Shown: in pieces, positions 23,289 through 34,935 of the stretch | Position numbering within the stretch: the first letter of the stretch is position 1 | Layout: the number at the start of each line of letters is the position of its first letter | DNA from: Amaurobius ferox | Taxonomy: Eukaryota > Arthropoda > Arachnida > Araneae > Amaurobiidae | NCBI GenBank assembly: GCA_951213105.1 | Contig: OX578138.1 | Span: 63,587,040 to 63,651,039, forward strand | Length of the DNA: 64,000 nt | Direction of reading: 5' to 3' | Made by a program: the position numbers and the translations under genes | Notes under the pieces: model-generated | Database searches by the model: none | Told to the model about the DNA's origin: nothing | Seen by the model: only the letters and a program-made list of their open reading frames with translations

Positions 23289-23982
23289 TTGGAATCGTAT
23301 CGAAAATCGCAACTCGAGTTTTCGACGGATCTACACGTTTCGAAACCTCTAGAATACGAAAAAACTATTTTAGCGTGACGTCTGTGTGTGTGTCTGTGCA
23401 GATTTTGTATCCACTCTAACTAAAAAACTAATTGACCGAATTTCATAAAATTTGGTAGGTAAGTCATTTGTGGGCGAATCTGGTGCTGATTAGTTTTGGG
23501 TACGATTCGGGATAAAAAAAACCCGCCTTTTTTTTGCGAAATGGCCCGCATAAACGTGTATCCACTCTAGCTAAAAATCTAATGGATCAAATTTCACAAA
23601 ATTTGGTATATAAGTCGCTTGTAGGTCACCTTGGTGCTGATTAGATTTTGGTACGATTCGGAAAAAAGAACCTGCCTTTTTTTGCGAAATGGCCCGTAAA
23701 TATCGGCAAAATATAAAATAAAAAACTACGTATGCTGAAATATATCCATTAAATGCTTGTTTTATACGTAATTTTTAACGAAAAAAAGAATAAGATCAAG
23801 CCCATTACGCTAGGACTAGCAGTTTTGGCGATATTTTCGTTTTTTCTTTACTCCACCTTTGAAAATGAGTCCAGTTACCAAATGAGAACGAAAATTGAAT
23901 TAATAGTGAATTAAATTTAATTGAAATGAAGATAATGTGTATTATATGTCTGTAGGGAAAGTCATGTGCTGCCCACATCAGA
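23289..23982 (-). mobile_element. Family A element lacking its hairpin
   Basis: It begins directly with ATTGGAATCGTATCGAAAAT. The 3' hairpin is missing, and the microsatellite is reduced to a few GT units. The reversed 5' end is intact at 23982. Confidence 0.75.
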
Positions 23983-24195
23983 TTTTTTGTTATTATATAA
24001 GATAAACACAAATTAACTGAATGCATAGAATGCATCCACATACGTGGCCTAATATCAATTTTGAAATATTAAATAAAAAGTAAAATTATAAAAAAGAATT
24101 TTTTTATAAAAAGAAAGTTCTTGATAATATAGTACACCCCCCCCCCCTTTATACGGATAGGAGTACAGTGGATTAGAATAATCAATGTAAGAAAT

Positions 24196-24265
24196 ATAGC
24201 TTATTCTTATATGGTAAAAAACATAGATTATTGTTATATGGTTAAAAATATAGATTATTCTTATG
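24196..24265 (+). repeat. Short tandem repeat, ~32-bp unit
   Basis: Three imperfect copies of ATAGATTATTCTTATATGGT. Positions 23983-24704 otherwise hold only AT-rich sequence and a poly-C run near 24137. Confidence 0.6.
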
Positions 24266-24704
24266 TAGTTCAGTGGACGCTCACATTTCAGATATCTTAA
24301 AGTAAAATTATGTTGCCCATCAAAATTCTGTTAAAAAATTTCTGTTAACATAATATTTCTTTTTCTGAACACTTGTTTAGCTGAAAGATGTATCGCTCAA
24401 CGATACTTACATTTCATCAATTTCGAATTTGCTTATCTGTGGCCCCATCTCCAATACTTTACTACAAAAAGAGCGCCTGTAATCTCTAGGTGAAGAACCT
24501 TTTAAAAAACCAAAGACTACAAAACCAGCCCCAAAATAATATCTTTGACCCACGAAGAATCAAGGATGTTTTAAAATACTTCCGAAGCAGACACACCACA
24601 TGTTTTACAGACGTACGCTGCAGCACGGTTTCTTGTTCTCTGCTGTCAACAAAAAAAATACGAAAACTCAGATAAATTGTCTACAATACTTCTTATTGTA
24701 AGCA

Positions 24705-25586
24705 TCTATATATAAATGAAATTGAAATATGCCTGTCAATACGTGTGTGTGTGTTTGTCTCATCATCACTGGAGAACGACTACAAAGAATTTCATAAAAT
24801 TTTGTGAGCAGCTTTAGAATAGTCCCACTTAAAATTTAGTCCATGTTTCGAGTTTCTAGAACCAGGGATTGTCCAGATATTAATAAAAAACACAGTAAAA
24901 TGTCCCATAGACATAGCATTATGCAGACGATATTTGTTTCCGAAAATTTATTTGAAGAGAATAATATCGTGTTGCTGAGCAACGGAATTAAATCCAAAAA
25001 GATTCAGCAGACAATTTTTATTAAAACTTTTCCGATTTAAATAATTAAGACATGCACATAAAATAATTTTTATTGAAATTACATTTTTGACTGGATTACA
25101 TCAATTACGGCTTTCGAGTTAAAATGTTACCGGGATAATTGATATATTCAAATTTTTTAAGTCATCTGTTGTTCTATTTTTGAAAGTATTTTTATAAAAC
25201 TCATATAATTGTGTTTAGCCAATTGTGGTAACAGAATAAAGATGGTACTTGTGTATCTTCTAATACCATTTTAGCGCTTTCATTTTGACATATATTGATC
25301 CAATTTCATTTTGACATATATTGATCCAATTTTATATTTTTTTATAAATTTGTTTACAAATGCTACGTGGGTATTTTATTCTTCAGATTTGCCTGTGAAG
25401 ATACATTTATATAGCAAGAACAGAGATTCTTATGCTTCTTTTTTAAGAAAATTAAATTAAAGATTTTAATAGAATGTTTTGAATAACAATGCCACTTAGA
25501 ATATTATAGGAATTTGCACATAATTGGGAATTTTAACTTTCGTTTAATATATATATTCCGTAAGAAGAACACAGGTAAACTGCTAG
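24705..25586 (+). mobile_element. Helitron, non-autonomous
   Basis: The 5' end is TCTATATATAAATGAAATTG followed by a GTGTGTGTGTTTGTCT stretch and a block containing GGAGAACGACTACAAAGAAT, typical of arthropod Helitron 5' ends. The 3' end is GTAAACTGCTAG. The insertion sits between A (24704) and T (25587), the canonical A|T target, with no target duplication. The hairpin before CTAG is degenerate. No Rep/helicase reading frame is present. A perfect 26-bp direct repeat (CATTTTGACATATATTGATC and flank) lies near 25279-25334. Confidence 0.65.
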
Positions 25587-25727
25587 TATAAAATAAATGT
25601 CATTATATTTCATCTATTATTTTAGTAAGATTTTCAGTCTATGACAGAAAATGGGAGAATGGCACAGCGGAATGACACGTTATATAAATCGATAGAATAG
25701 TCGGTATGAGGCAAACATAAGGAATAA

Positions 25728-25800
25728 GCCAAACCGTGAATTGAACCTGGACTTCTTGGATTGCACCCAAGTTTATTTACAACTACACCACTTCTGACAT
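25728..25800 (-). tRNA. tRNA-Cys-like pseudogene or SINE head, degenerate
   Basis: On the minus strand a perfect 5-bp stem CTTGG/CCAAG encloses a 7-base loop GTGCAAT. The loop would give anticodon GCA (Cys). A B-box-like GGTTCAATTC follows. The T and acceptor stems do not pair properly, so it is not a working tRNA. An old tRNA-derived SINE is the likelier origin. Confidence 0.35.
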
Positions 25801-25909
25801 ATAAGAAAATTCTTTGAATTACCTTATATTCTCTCTCCTCTCAAAACAATGCAGGGGGGGGGGGCTGTTCCAACATTCCATTACATTGCATTAGCCCAGA
25901 GTGAGAGCC

Positions 25910-25960
25910 GATCTACAACGGTTGCCGATCTACAACGGACAGCCGATCTACAACTGCACC
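25910..25960 (+). repeat. GATCTACAACGG triplet repeat
   Basis: Three copies of GCCGATCTACAACGG spaced 16-18 bp apart. Minor tandem repeat of unknown role. The rest of 25801-26707 is unassigned, with mononucleotide T and G runs near 26430-26460. Confidence 0.6.
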
Positions 25961-26707
25961 ACCATTTTTTCGAGCAGATATACAAATTCATAGCAAAAAT
26001 GACAAAAGATTCTATCTCAATAATGTTTCGTTCTTGAATCATTGCATACGCGATTACACATATACACAGACAGACAGACACATTTCCAAATGTGTTCAAA
26101 TTACGTTCACGAGGTCTTTAAACGTGCATCTACAAGTTAAAAACTCGAATTTCAAAATATTTAAGAAAACAATAATTACAATAAACAATAGAATTCGAAA
26201 GAAAAATATTTAAAAGTAAAACATTTTACAGTATTCATATACATATAGACCAGCTATCATACGCATGTTTACTGTTATTTTTTTTTCATTTAGACTGTAC
26301 GTGCTAAGGCTACGTCATTGTCCATCATTTTTCAATTTCAAAATATTAAATAAAATATATTCTTAAATTACCGGTGAATAATAAAGGGAAGATATAAAAA
26401 AAGGATATAATGTTTTGAAGAGGGTTTCATTTTTTTTTTTTTGGGGGGGGGGGGGGGGAGGGCTACTCAGGAATTGTGATGGGAAAGACATCAAACTTCA
26501 TTAACAAGGTTTCTCTCCATTCATTAGATGCCTAATTAAAGACTAAAATATTTTAGCCGTAAATTGGGAAAGCTTTCCATCAAACTTATGGCATTATTCG
26601 TCGGTTTTTTCTGATACGCAAAAAATTGTATATAAAAGCAATATTTATTCACTCGCAGTGTTTTTTCGATAGATGAATCATGCACGAAATTTAGAATTTT
26701 TGCCTTT

Positions 26708-26970
26708 CTACTTTCTTTAGAATGCATGGTAATGTACAAGAAAAGTATTGGAGTAGGGTCGAAAATTGGAATTCGAGTTTTCAAACCATTTACACTTTTT
26801 GGATACATTAGACCACGAATTAACTATCCTTAGCGCGACGTTTGTGTGCATATATGATGGTCTGTTTAAGGCATTTATTCACTATAGCACAAAAACCATC
26901 CAACGAAATTTCGGTTAATTTGGGAGTTCAAAACATATAGTAAAGAACACTTTAATCTGGTACTGATTAC
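26708..26970 (-). mobile_element. Family A-related fragment, old and diverged
   Basis: Recognisable from the hairpin (CTTTAGAATGCATGGTAATG) through TCGAAAATTGGAATTCGAGT to the GGTACTGATTAC-like block. The microsatellite is absent and many substitutions are present. It probably represents an older layer of the family. Confidence 0.6.
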
Positions 26971-27192
26971 CTTTTTCTAGCCCCTGCACAAACATAAATT
27001 CTAATCCCCTCCCCATATAAAACGTTATTAGTAAAAATGTATATTGAGCATAACAGATATGTTCCCTAGAGCTTCGAGGGCCCCCAACATCAATTTTGCC
27101 TACTTTGCCTATGCTGAAAAAAAGCCCTGGATTTTGGTAAAAATAGAACCAACCTATTTTTTAAATAATCTCCAATAATCATAAAACAAGCA

Positions 27193-28350
27193 AGATCAAT
27201 CATGCATAAGGCATTGACTGTGAAACACTTTCCAACTGAAATGCTATTTTATTTAAATATCTCTAAAATGCGATGCATTCAGCGGTGATATTTTTAAAAT
27301 TACAACAATACTACAGTAATTTATTATATTTAAAAACTTCATCGAAGACAAATGAACTTTATTCGAATAACATCATCGAAATATAAATCGCCTGACTCTA
27401 TATAAAAGCAGTGGATATTTCATCCACAAACTTTTTTCCATTCCTTTCATTCAGCGGCGATATTTTTAAAATTATCACAATACTATAATAATTTATTTAA
27501 CTTAAAACCGTAAAACCATGGAGGTAAAATTGCTTTCTAACTCCCTGCTTAAAACTTCATCAAAAAGGCAATAATACAGAATTGTCTGCTTCTGTATGTA
27601 AAATCAATGAAAGTTTCATTCATATCAGCTATATTCCAGACTTCAGAGCTAAATAATTTTGCTTTAAAGGAATTCAGAAATTCATATACAACTCATCGTA
27701 CAGCTCGATGTGTTTTACATACTGTTTACGTTAAAATTAGGCTTCGTTGCAGAAATAATCAAAGTTGGATGATCATTTAAACTCCAAAATATTGTAATTA
27801 CATTGGAGCAGTATATAGATGCACAGACAAAAATAAGGCAGTTTTAGAAGGAATGCAACACTAAATATAAATTAAAAAGTACTTTAGAAATCACGATTTT
27901 GACTCAAAATGGATGCCATATTTTGGTTTTAAGTGGGTCATGTGATCTTTTCATATAATATAGGTGCAATTATTATTTTAATTTTTATTTAAAAAACTAC
28001 CGAGCATATTTTGCTTAATTTTTTTTATATATATTTTGTGGGATAATTTGAACATTTTCTAAAATTTTCGAAGCAATTTGTGAATTTTAAATTCGTTTAA
28101 AAAATGTTTGAAAAATTAGGTCCCATAGGGTGCAATGTATTTCACCTTTTCAACCCGGGTTCAATCCAAAACTAATTGGGTGATATTATTCATTTACATT
28201 TACATATGTCCCACAGGCCGTCTCAACAACATACTAAAATGTCATTGTGGTAAGGTCATTTTTACGGCAGTTATCGTGGGAACGAACAGACAGACAGACA
28301 GGCAGAATGAACAAAGTTATAAACGCTTTTCAACTATGTTGTAAAGTGTT
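27193..28350 (+). mobile_element. Family C element, copy 2
   Basis: The 5' palindrome (AATCATGCATAAGGCATTGA), arm CACTTTCCAAC, internal CCCGGGTTCAATCCAAAACT block, CAGA microsatellite near 28287-28303 and 3' hairpin (CTTTTCAAC-TAT-GTTGTAAAG) are all present. It is longer than copy 1 through repetition of an internal block (ATATTTTTAAAATTA, then ACAATACTA, then AATTTAT). Confidence 0.8.
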
Positions 28351-29278
28351 AAAAATTGAAATATCGGACTAAATGTGCTTAAATGCTCAGATATAAAATT
28401 ATATTTCATGCGTACTTTTTTTATAACAAAATAAATGTAAACAACCTACAACCTTATACCTCTAAATTAAACCTTCTATAAATATATCGGGGTTTATATA
28501 TATATATATATGTTCTTTTATTTTGCGTGTGTATGTGAGAGAGAGAGAGAATAATATCTATGGTCGGGGTATCCTGCTGATATCAGATTGCTGCGAGGCA
28601 TGGCACTTCAGACGTTTATATCTCCAAACCGAATGCACAAAAATAGAAACAATCTACGATTGTTTTGTCGGTAATAGCGTACCATTTATGAATATATAAA
28701 AATAATTTGAATTTTTTAATATTTTGAACTAATTTTCCCCCGAAAAATTTTGTTAAAAGGGGCGAGTTTTAGAGTCACTTTGATAATTTTCACTCAAGAT
28801 ACCTTAGAAATAATCAGTCAGAAATACAGTTTCTGGGTCAATAATTTATTTCTACCTATCTCCTATAGCTTTTGAGCAATTGTTTTGTCAACTTAAAAAA
28901 AAATTGAATATTTTTTATTTTTATATTAATGATTACATTGCTTATACCTTGAACACTAAAAGTGAGTAAATTATAACTTTTTAATAGTCCTACAAGAATA
29001 TTTAATTGGATATAGAGAATTGCATAACAAGAATATTTAATTTCAATTACAAATCTGACTTTAGTTACCATATAACCATGTTATCTGCTGTAAACGGAGG
29101 ATAAACAGCAACGAATTATTGAACTCTATGGGAGTTTCATTTCTCGAGACATTATTCACGCAAAAAACTATTCAATTCCATCGAACAGGAGCCATCGCCA
29201 ATTTTATTTCGATATGATCTCCAAAAACCGTCAAAATTTGAAATATCAGACTAAGTATGTTTGAATGCATTAATTAAG
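28351..29278. other. Unassigned AT-rich interval
   Basis: Contains (TA)n and (GA)n microsatellites near 28497-28550. No gene or repeat family recognised in the remainder. Confidence 0.5.
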
Positions 29279-29345
29279 AGGCGGGACAGCCCAGTGGTTA
29301 AGATATGAGAACTGCAGTCGGAGGATCCCGAGATAAACGTGCGTT
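29279..29345 (+). repeat. tRNA-SINE head fragment (family S2)
   Basis: GGGACAGCCCAGTGGTTAAG matches the box-A region of the S2 SINEs at 29439 and 57586. The B box is decayed (GATCCCGAGATAAACG). Confidence 0.5.
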
Positions 29346-29438
29346 TACAGACAAACCTGATGAGATATATAACCAGAAGAATAAATTCATCAGAGTAATC
29401 TACAAGTGATTAACCTAAATGGAAACAGATACATTAGA

Positions 29439-29760
29439 ATGGGATAGCCCTTTGGTTAGAGCACGGGGATTTCCCTCAAAGGATCCGAGTTCGATTTCCT
29501 GCCCTGCCAAAATATCCCCTTGTCTACGCGGGGTACAGTAACATTTAATCTGTGGTCCCGAAAGACAAACTTCCTTCTGAGATGTTAGTGGCAGGAGAAG
29601 GAGCGTTCGGTCCCTGTAGATGTCACCCACACTTAGTTTCGGTATAAATCACTGTCCCGGTCGTCCAAACAGATATCTTACATCTTCTAGTAGTTCAGGC
29701 GGTCTGAATCGAAATAAGAAAAATAGAAACCTTAGACATTCGGATAGGTCAGACAATCTG
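29439..29760 (+). repeat. tRNA-derived SINE, family S2 (copy 1)
   Basis: The head has box A (ATAGCCCTTTGGTTAGAGC) and box B (GAGTTCGATTTCC). The body includes the TTAGTGGCAGGAGAAGGAGC region, which matches TTAGTGGTAAGGGAAGAGGG in the reversed copies at 57285-57770. The tail GGCGGTCTGAATCGAAATAAG appears twice (29698, 29740), like the GGACGGTCTGCGTCGAAGAA tail of the other copies. This is a pol III-type retroposon with no protein. Confidence 0.65.
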
Positions 29761-29930
29761 GGTCGAATGACAAAAAGGTACTTACCGACAAAATTGTATG
29801 AAATTTCTTCAAACAGTTTTGAAGCTAGAGTGAATACATACATTGCATAGACACAACGCGCGCACACACACACAATCGCACAGACACACACAAACACACA
29901 CAAACGCAGACACGCACAAACGCACACGCA

Positions 29931-29961
<31 letters not shown>

Positions 29962-30080
29962 TAGCTTTTTCGGGTTACAGAGTACTGGAAACGTGTAGAT
30001 CAATTGAAAACTCGAATTTCGATTTTCGTCACCATTCCAATATTTTCCCTATACATTATCATGTGCTGTAGAGAAAGTAA
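29761..30080 (+). mobile_element. Family A-related element, 3' part, diverged
   Basis: A CA/CTCT microsatellite (29853-29960) is followed by GGAAACGTGTAGATCAATTG, the AACTCGAATTTCGATTTTCG block and the terminal hairpin ending GTAGAGAAAGTAA. The 5' part is replaced by the SINE tail. Confidence 0.65.
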
Positions 30081-30126
30081 TAAAGATATAAATTTGCTAA
30101 AATGTTAACTTATTTAGTTTGAAAAA

Positions 30127-30724
30127 TCTGATGTGGGCAGCACATGACTTTCCCTACTTCATATTTTCTCTTTCCTTCTCTCAGAATTCATTAAATTGAG
30201 CTTAATTGCACAAAACAACACAGATAAATTATTTGAGATTTCATTTAATTTACAGTTTTAATTGAGTTTCCGCTTGTATTTGGCGACCGGATATGTTTCC
30301 AAAGGCCGATTTTCAAAATGTTAAAAAGAAAAAAAAAACAATCTTAGAAACGGTTAGTCTTAGATTTATACGGTTGGTCTTATTCTTTTTGACGTCAAAA
30401 ATTACTTATAAAATAAGCATTTTTGATTTAAACATGCAAGCGTACGTAGTTTATAATTTTAGTTTTGGACAGTTTTTGCAGGCTATTTTACAAGAAGGGC
30501 AATTTTTTTTTCCCGAATCAGCACCAGTAGAGTAACCCGAGAAATGTTTTTTCCAAATTTGTGAAATTTGGTCAATTAGTTTTTGAACTAGCGTTAATAC
30601 ACACACACAGGTCAAGCTAAAAATAGTTTTTTTTTTTCAAGTTATATCGGAAACTCGAGCTGCAATTTTCCGACACGATTCCAATACTTACCCTATACAT
30701 TATAAGGTAATGTGGGGAAAATCA
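30127..30724 (+). mobile_element. Family A-related element, diverged subfamily
   Basis: It starts with a well preserved 5' end (TCTGATGTGGGCAGCACATG) but the body differs from the main A family (GCTTAATTGCACAAAACAAC near 30200). It contains only one internal repeat and a tiny CA tract. It ends in a degenerate hairpin near 30724. The 5' half of the minus copy at 52314-53122 belongs to the same subfamily. Confidence 0.65.
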
Positions 30725-30959
30725 AAAAGCATCTAACTTTAAACAAGATCTTAATTTTTAAGGAATCTTATCTACCTAACGACCTTCTTAAATCTCCATT
30801 TACTCCAAGTGCTTTGAAAACTATCAACATAATTACCCCCATAGTTCATTAAAACTGCATCTTCATCGTATGATATATACATTATCAACATTTTTACGAG
30901 GCTTACAACAAAACTTCTTGTACGAGACGCGTTGTGAAATATTATTGAACGACTTCTCC

Positions 30960-31145
30960 AAGTCCGGTGTTGTTAATGCCTCAGTGTGACACCTTAATAA
31001 CTGTCGGAAAACTTCGCAGAATGCTTTGTTAGTGTTATTTTCCACACGCTGATCAATACTTCCATCACGTTGCACAATGAACTCAATTTATTTCCACGAA
31101 AAGAGGTTATTAAGTTTAGAAACACAGTCCGGGTAAAAGTATTGG
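30960..31145 (+). repeat. Dispersed repeat H (copy 2)
   Basis: Matches 4380-4585. Here the minus-strand frame stays open for about 70 residues (VQRDGSIDQRVENNTNKAFC and onward to 30863), so an ancient coding exon is possible. I do not recognise the protein. The following sequence to 31870 is AT-rich, with a loose tandem repeat of ACATATAGTTATTAACC near 31515-31655. Confidence 0.45.
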
Positions 31146-31977
31146 ATAATGTAAGACCGAATAACCGAAAACGAATTAAAATGGATTTGAATGAAATAGA
31201 GATGAGTTGTTCTTCTTACGGGGGTAATTTTTACGATTCTTTTTTATGGGTTTTTCGTCACTTCAAAAACAAATATTCGGCTTCGCTATGGCAACGAAGA
31301 ATAAACATATGAGAAAGTTCCTTTTATGAAGACAAAAATATAGGAAAATAATTTTGGGCGATATGGGATATACTCTGCGAAATAAAGGGTTTTCTTCCCG
31401 GTGGAAATTTGAGAAGGATTACTATGATTACAAACTACTTATTGCTTTATCAGTCCCTCTTTCTTTTCCATAAAAAGCCTAAATAAATAAACAGTGGGGA
31501 AATATAAATGTATATTATATAGTTATTAGCCTATAACAGCCTAACATATAGTTATTAACCAAAAGGTGCATTATTCTATTATATCTTATAATTGTTATCC
31601 TAAAGGAACATTCGTCTAACATATAGTTATTAACCTAAAGACCATTTTGTCTAACACAAGGATTTCCAACCAGAAGTTCTGCAGAAAACTGCTTGTTTTA
31701 GAGCTGGTGTACATGGTCCGACGAAAATTTTCAAAAGCTTGGGAGAAAAAAGTTCAACTTGCCATTTTTTTGTAATTCATTAGACTACTAAGATTTTAAT
31801 GAGACTTCTAAATAAAACAATGGTGTATTTTAAAAACTTAGAATGGATACTCGCGTGAAAGTTATTATTTAAGCATGCCTAACTTTACTTCCCGAGTAAA
31901 ACTTTCTCTGCAGAGAGAGTTTTACTTTGGAAGGAGAAATTATGTTGAACCAGGGAATTTTCATATCGGCAATAAAC

Positions 31978-32108
31978 TTGTGGCAGCAGCCAACTCTGCT
32001 CCTGTCAAAAGACATCCATCGAAGATGCTAGGATACCCGAATTATAAGTTCGGAGTGGAAGCTAGCTTTTGCTCTAATCTTATAATGTCGGTCTTGTAAG
32101 CACGGGGT
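31978..32108 (+). repeat. tRNA-Thr-like repeat, direct copy 1
   Basis: This ~131-bp block recurs at 32369-32500 almost unchanged. Its 3' part reads GTCGGTCTTGTAAGCACGGG then TCCCGAGTTCGGGCC. That resembles the anticodon arm (CTTGTAA, anticodon TGT) and T arm of a tRNA-Thr, so a tRNA-derived SINE is likely. The anticodon stem is not fully paired. Confidence 0.5.
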
Positions 32109-32368
32109 CCCGAGTTCGGGCCTGGCTCGGGACTATCAACATCAATCCGTACAATGATAACTGGACGTTTGAAACACGCAACCTTCTATCTCCAACGATC
32201 TAAACCTCTCAACAAGAGATGGCAGAACCACGCTGAGCAGAGGCGCTACCACTCCCTTCCTGGTTGACCGCGACTGACGTCACGCCCGAGGTACGCCACG
32301 GGGGTTTTCTGGGTGGGCCCCCCTCCTCGCCGAAATTCGACCGGGGCTCCTCATCAGCTGGGGGGAGT

Positions 32369-32541
32369 GGGTGGCAGCAGCCGACTCTGCTCCTGCCAAA
32401 AGACATCGATCGAAGATGCTAGGATACCCGAATTATAAGTTCGGAGTGGAAGCTAGCTTTTGCTCTAATATTATAATGTCGGTCTTGTAAGCACGGGGTC
32501 TTCGATCGATGTCTTTTAGCAGGAGCAGAGTCGGCTGCTGC
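32369..32541 (+). repeat. tRNA-Thr-like repeat, direct copy 2 with inverted end
   Basis: The second direct copy breaks off at GCACGGGGTCT. It is followed at once by an inverted copy of its own first ~41 bp (GATGTCTTTTAGCAGGAGCA to GCTGCTGCC). The result is a hairpin with a ~40-bp stem and ~88-bp loop. Positions 32109-32368 between the direct copies are unusually GC-rich. Confidence 0.6.
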
Positions 32542-33379
32542 CATAAACTCATTTGGTGGATATGAGAATTGCCGGCGCCTACGTTCACTACTGATTGTTT
32601 TATTTCTGAAAGCGATTAAAATTCGCAGGTTAACGTTACAGTATACTGGTATGATATTAATTTATTTTTATACTTTTTATTATTAAACGTATTCCTTTAT
32701 GTTAATCTAAGTTTAGGACAATGTGAAAATACGTTAAGAGAACTCGAGTGAAGAAGTCGGAGAGAAGACTGACGGTAAAAATGTTAAAAGTAAAGTTAGT
32801 AAAAATTGACAAACAGAATTCAAGTATCGAATGACAAAAAATACTAATTCAAAGAAGGCAAAATGAGGGTTCCAACGGGATTTTACAAAATATTTCAAAA
32901 ATTCCTCCAAGCAAAAAAATTTGAGAATATATGGTCTGACATATAAATGTTACATTTGTTTTCCTTTTTAATTCATGTCCAGGCACTTTGCCGTCCAACC
33001 ATTCGCCCAATTTTAGCGATCGGATCGCGAGTCAATTAGTTGTCATATCACATTAGCATTTTCGTCTTCAAGTAAAACACAGATGGCGCCACCAACCCAT
33101 AAAAACCTGAGACCATTAGGTTAGGTCTGAAATTCCATTAAATTCAACTTTTAAACTAATTCGAATTTTAACAACATCTGGACGAAGTGTTTTTCATACT
33201 GGAACCGACGTCCCTCTGTACCGAATTTCATAGCCATACAACGCTTGGATTTTTCGCTACAGTAAACACCAACAGGTAGACATCTTTTATTATTATACTT
33301 TTTTTAATATACCGAATTTTTCGTTGTGATGCACTTTTTTGAGCACCACTGTAAATACAATCAAGTGTCCGAGGTTAAA

Positions 33380-33533
33380 CCTCCATCTTGGAAAAACGAC
33401 AAAATTTGTTTGAGGCAATCATTCATGTGGCGCTGAGTAAGATAAGTCGCACTGCATTGTATGTATTTTTGGTACAGCTTCGATATAAATAATTTGGATT
33501 TGGTGAAATGTTTGGCGTGATAAATTACGAAAT
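33380..33533 (+). repeat. Dispersed repeat F (left half, copy 1)
   Basis: Matches the start of 50560-51035 (GTGGCGCTG, AGATAAGT, CTGCATTGTATGTATTT). It continues at 34531 after the foldback element. The region 32542-33379 before it shows no gene. Confidence 0.55.
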
Positions 33534-34530
33534 GCAATCCTTTAGCGCGATGTGGCAAGTGGCAACCCCGTTTTTCTAGCAACCCCTTCTAGCTTTCTGT
33601 TAGTTTTCAGGCATTCTGTTTCTGTACGTAGATATCTACACGTGATTTGCTTCAGATTAATTACATTTTATGATTTTTAAGTAAAGTCCATCCAGCGGAC
33701 GAAAACTTGTGCTCTATAGCCACGGAACACTTCCCGGAGCCCAGACCCGAGGGCTCGCCAGAAAGGCCGAACATCTAAGATTCTCGGCCAGGAAAAAAAA
33801 AAAAAACACGGAACACTTGTTGCTACTTTCGACCCAGCGGAACTGGATTCTGTAATGTTTTTTAGCGGGCGGGCGTAGCGAGTACAGAATCTTGGCGCAA
33901 TCCGCCATTTTGGGGCGATCAAAAATGGCGTCAGGGAAAATAGTGTTTGAAAAGTCATAAAGAACGCCATGTTAGGCTTAGTGTATAACAAATTTAAATA
34001 TATATAAATAAAATTCAAAAATGCATAAAACACGTAATACATAGATAAGTATTAAATAATGTACAAATAGCAAATATCATTCCAAAATGAAAGTAAGCAC
34101 ATGTCAAGACTGTAAAAATTGAAATATCCATCCTAAAGTTTTTCACGTGGCTTACGTTTTTCCCAATCAATCTCTCTAACATATTCCAAATATTGATTAA
34201 AACAACGATCTCTCTCGAACAAAATCCCACATCGTTTCACTCCCGTTTGTACAACACTTGATCCGTAGGAATTCGAACATGGACCTACGCTCACACGCTA
34301 AAAATACATTGCAGATTTCGGTACCGCTGGCTGTCGGGGGTCGAACATAGCAGCAACTGTTTGTGCAACAAGTGTTCCGTGGCTATGGAGCAAAAGCTTT
34401 CGTCCGCTGCGCGGACGTAACATGAAAATCATAAAATGTAATTAATCCGAAGCAAATCACATGTAGAAGCAGAATCCACGAAAGCTAACAGAAAGCTAGA
34501 GGGGATTGCCACATCGCGCCAAAGGATCAC
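33534..34530. mobile_element. Foldback element with long inverted repeats
   Basis: The left arm (33534-33735, AATCCTTTAGCGCGATGTGG to GCCACGGAACAC) is the reverse complement of the right arm (34365-34530). The pairing extends inward, with CACGGAACACTTGTTGC at 33807 matching GCAACAAGTGTTCCGTG ending at 34384. The core is CpG-rich on the left side and holds no recognisable transposase. The left arm contains an extra ~75-bp segment. It sits inside repeat F. Confidence 0.7.
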
Positions 34531-34935
34531 ATTTTTCGATTTATCGAGCCAAAATCTCGCCAAATCTTTATACCGAAGTTGTACCCAATGCAAATTAGAA
34601 CTCAAATAATGAAAAAGATTCCTACGTATTCAAATTTATTCCATCTTTCAATTCATTTTTGTCTCCATATATTTTGTACCCTATTCCACAACTAGAAAAA
34701 AATACTTATTATTTTTTACTCATAATTAGGAAACTTTAATTAAAAAATTATCAAAAATACATATACTAAACTAAACAATGTTCTGTTGTGTCAAATAAGA
34801 ACACAGATGGGACTTACGACACTAGCGACACCTAGATTCTCAAAGCATTATTGTATTTTCAAGCTTTTTATTGTCAATAGTCTTATCTCCTTCTTCCGAA
34901 CCTCATGCGTCACCACTATTTTGGAATCCGTACAA
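34531..34935 (+). repeat. Dispersed repeat F (right half, copy 1)
   Basis: Matches 50700-51035 (AATAATGAAAAAGATTCCTA, CATATACTAAACTA, CACTAGCGACACC, TTCTCAAAGCATTA). The uninterrupted second copy shows that the foldback is an insertion. Confidence 0.65.

Noticed and set aside
29649..29957. Cys/Val-rich 102-residue minus-strand frame
   Set aside because: It crosses a SINE tail and a CA/CT microsatellite; no conserved domain.
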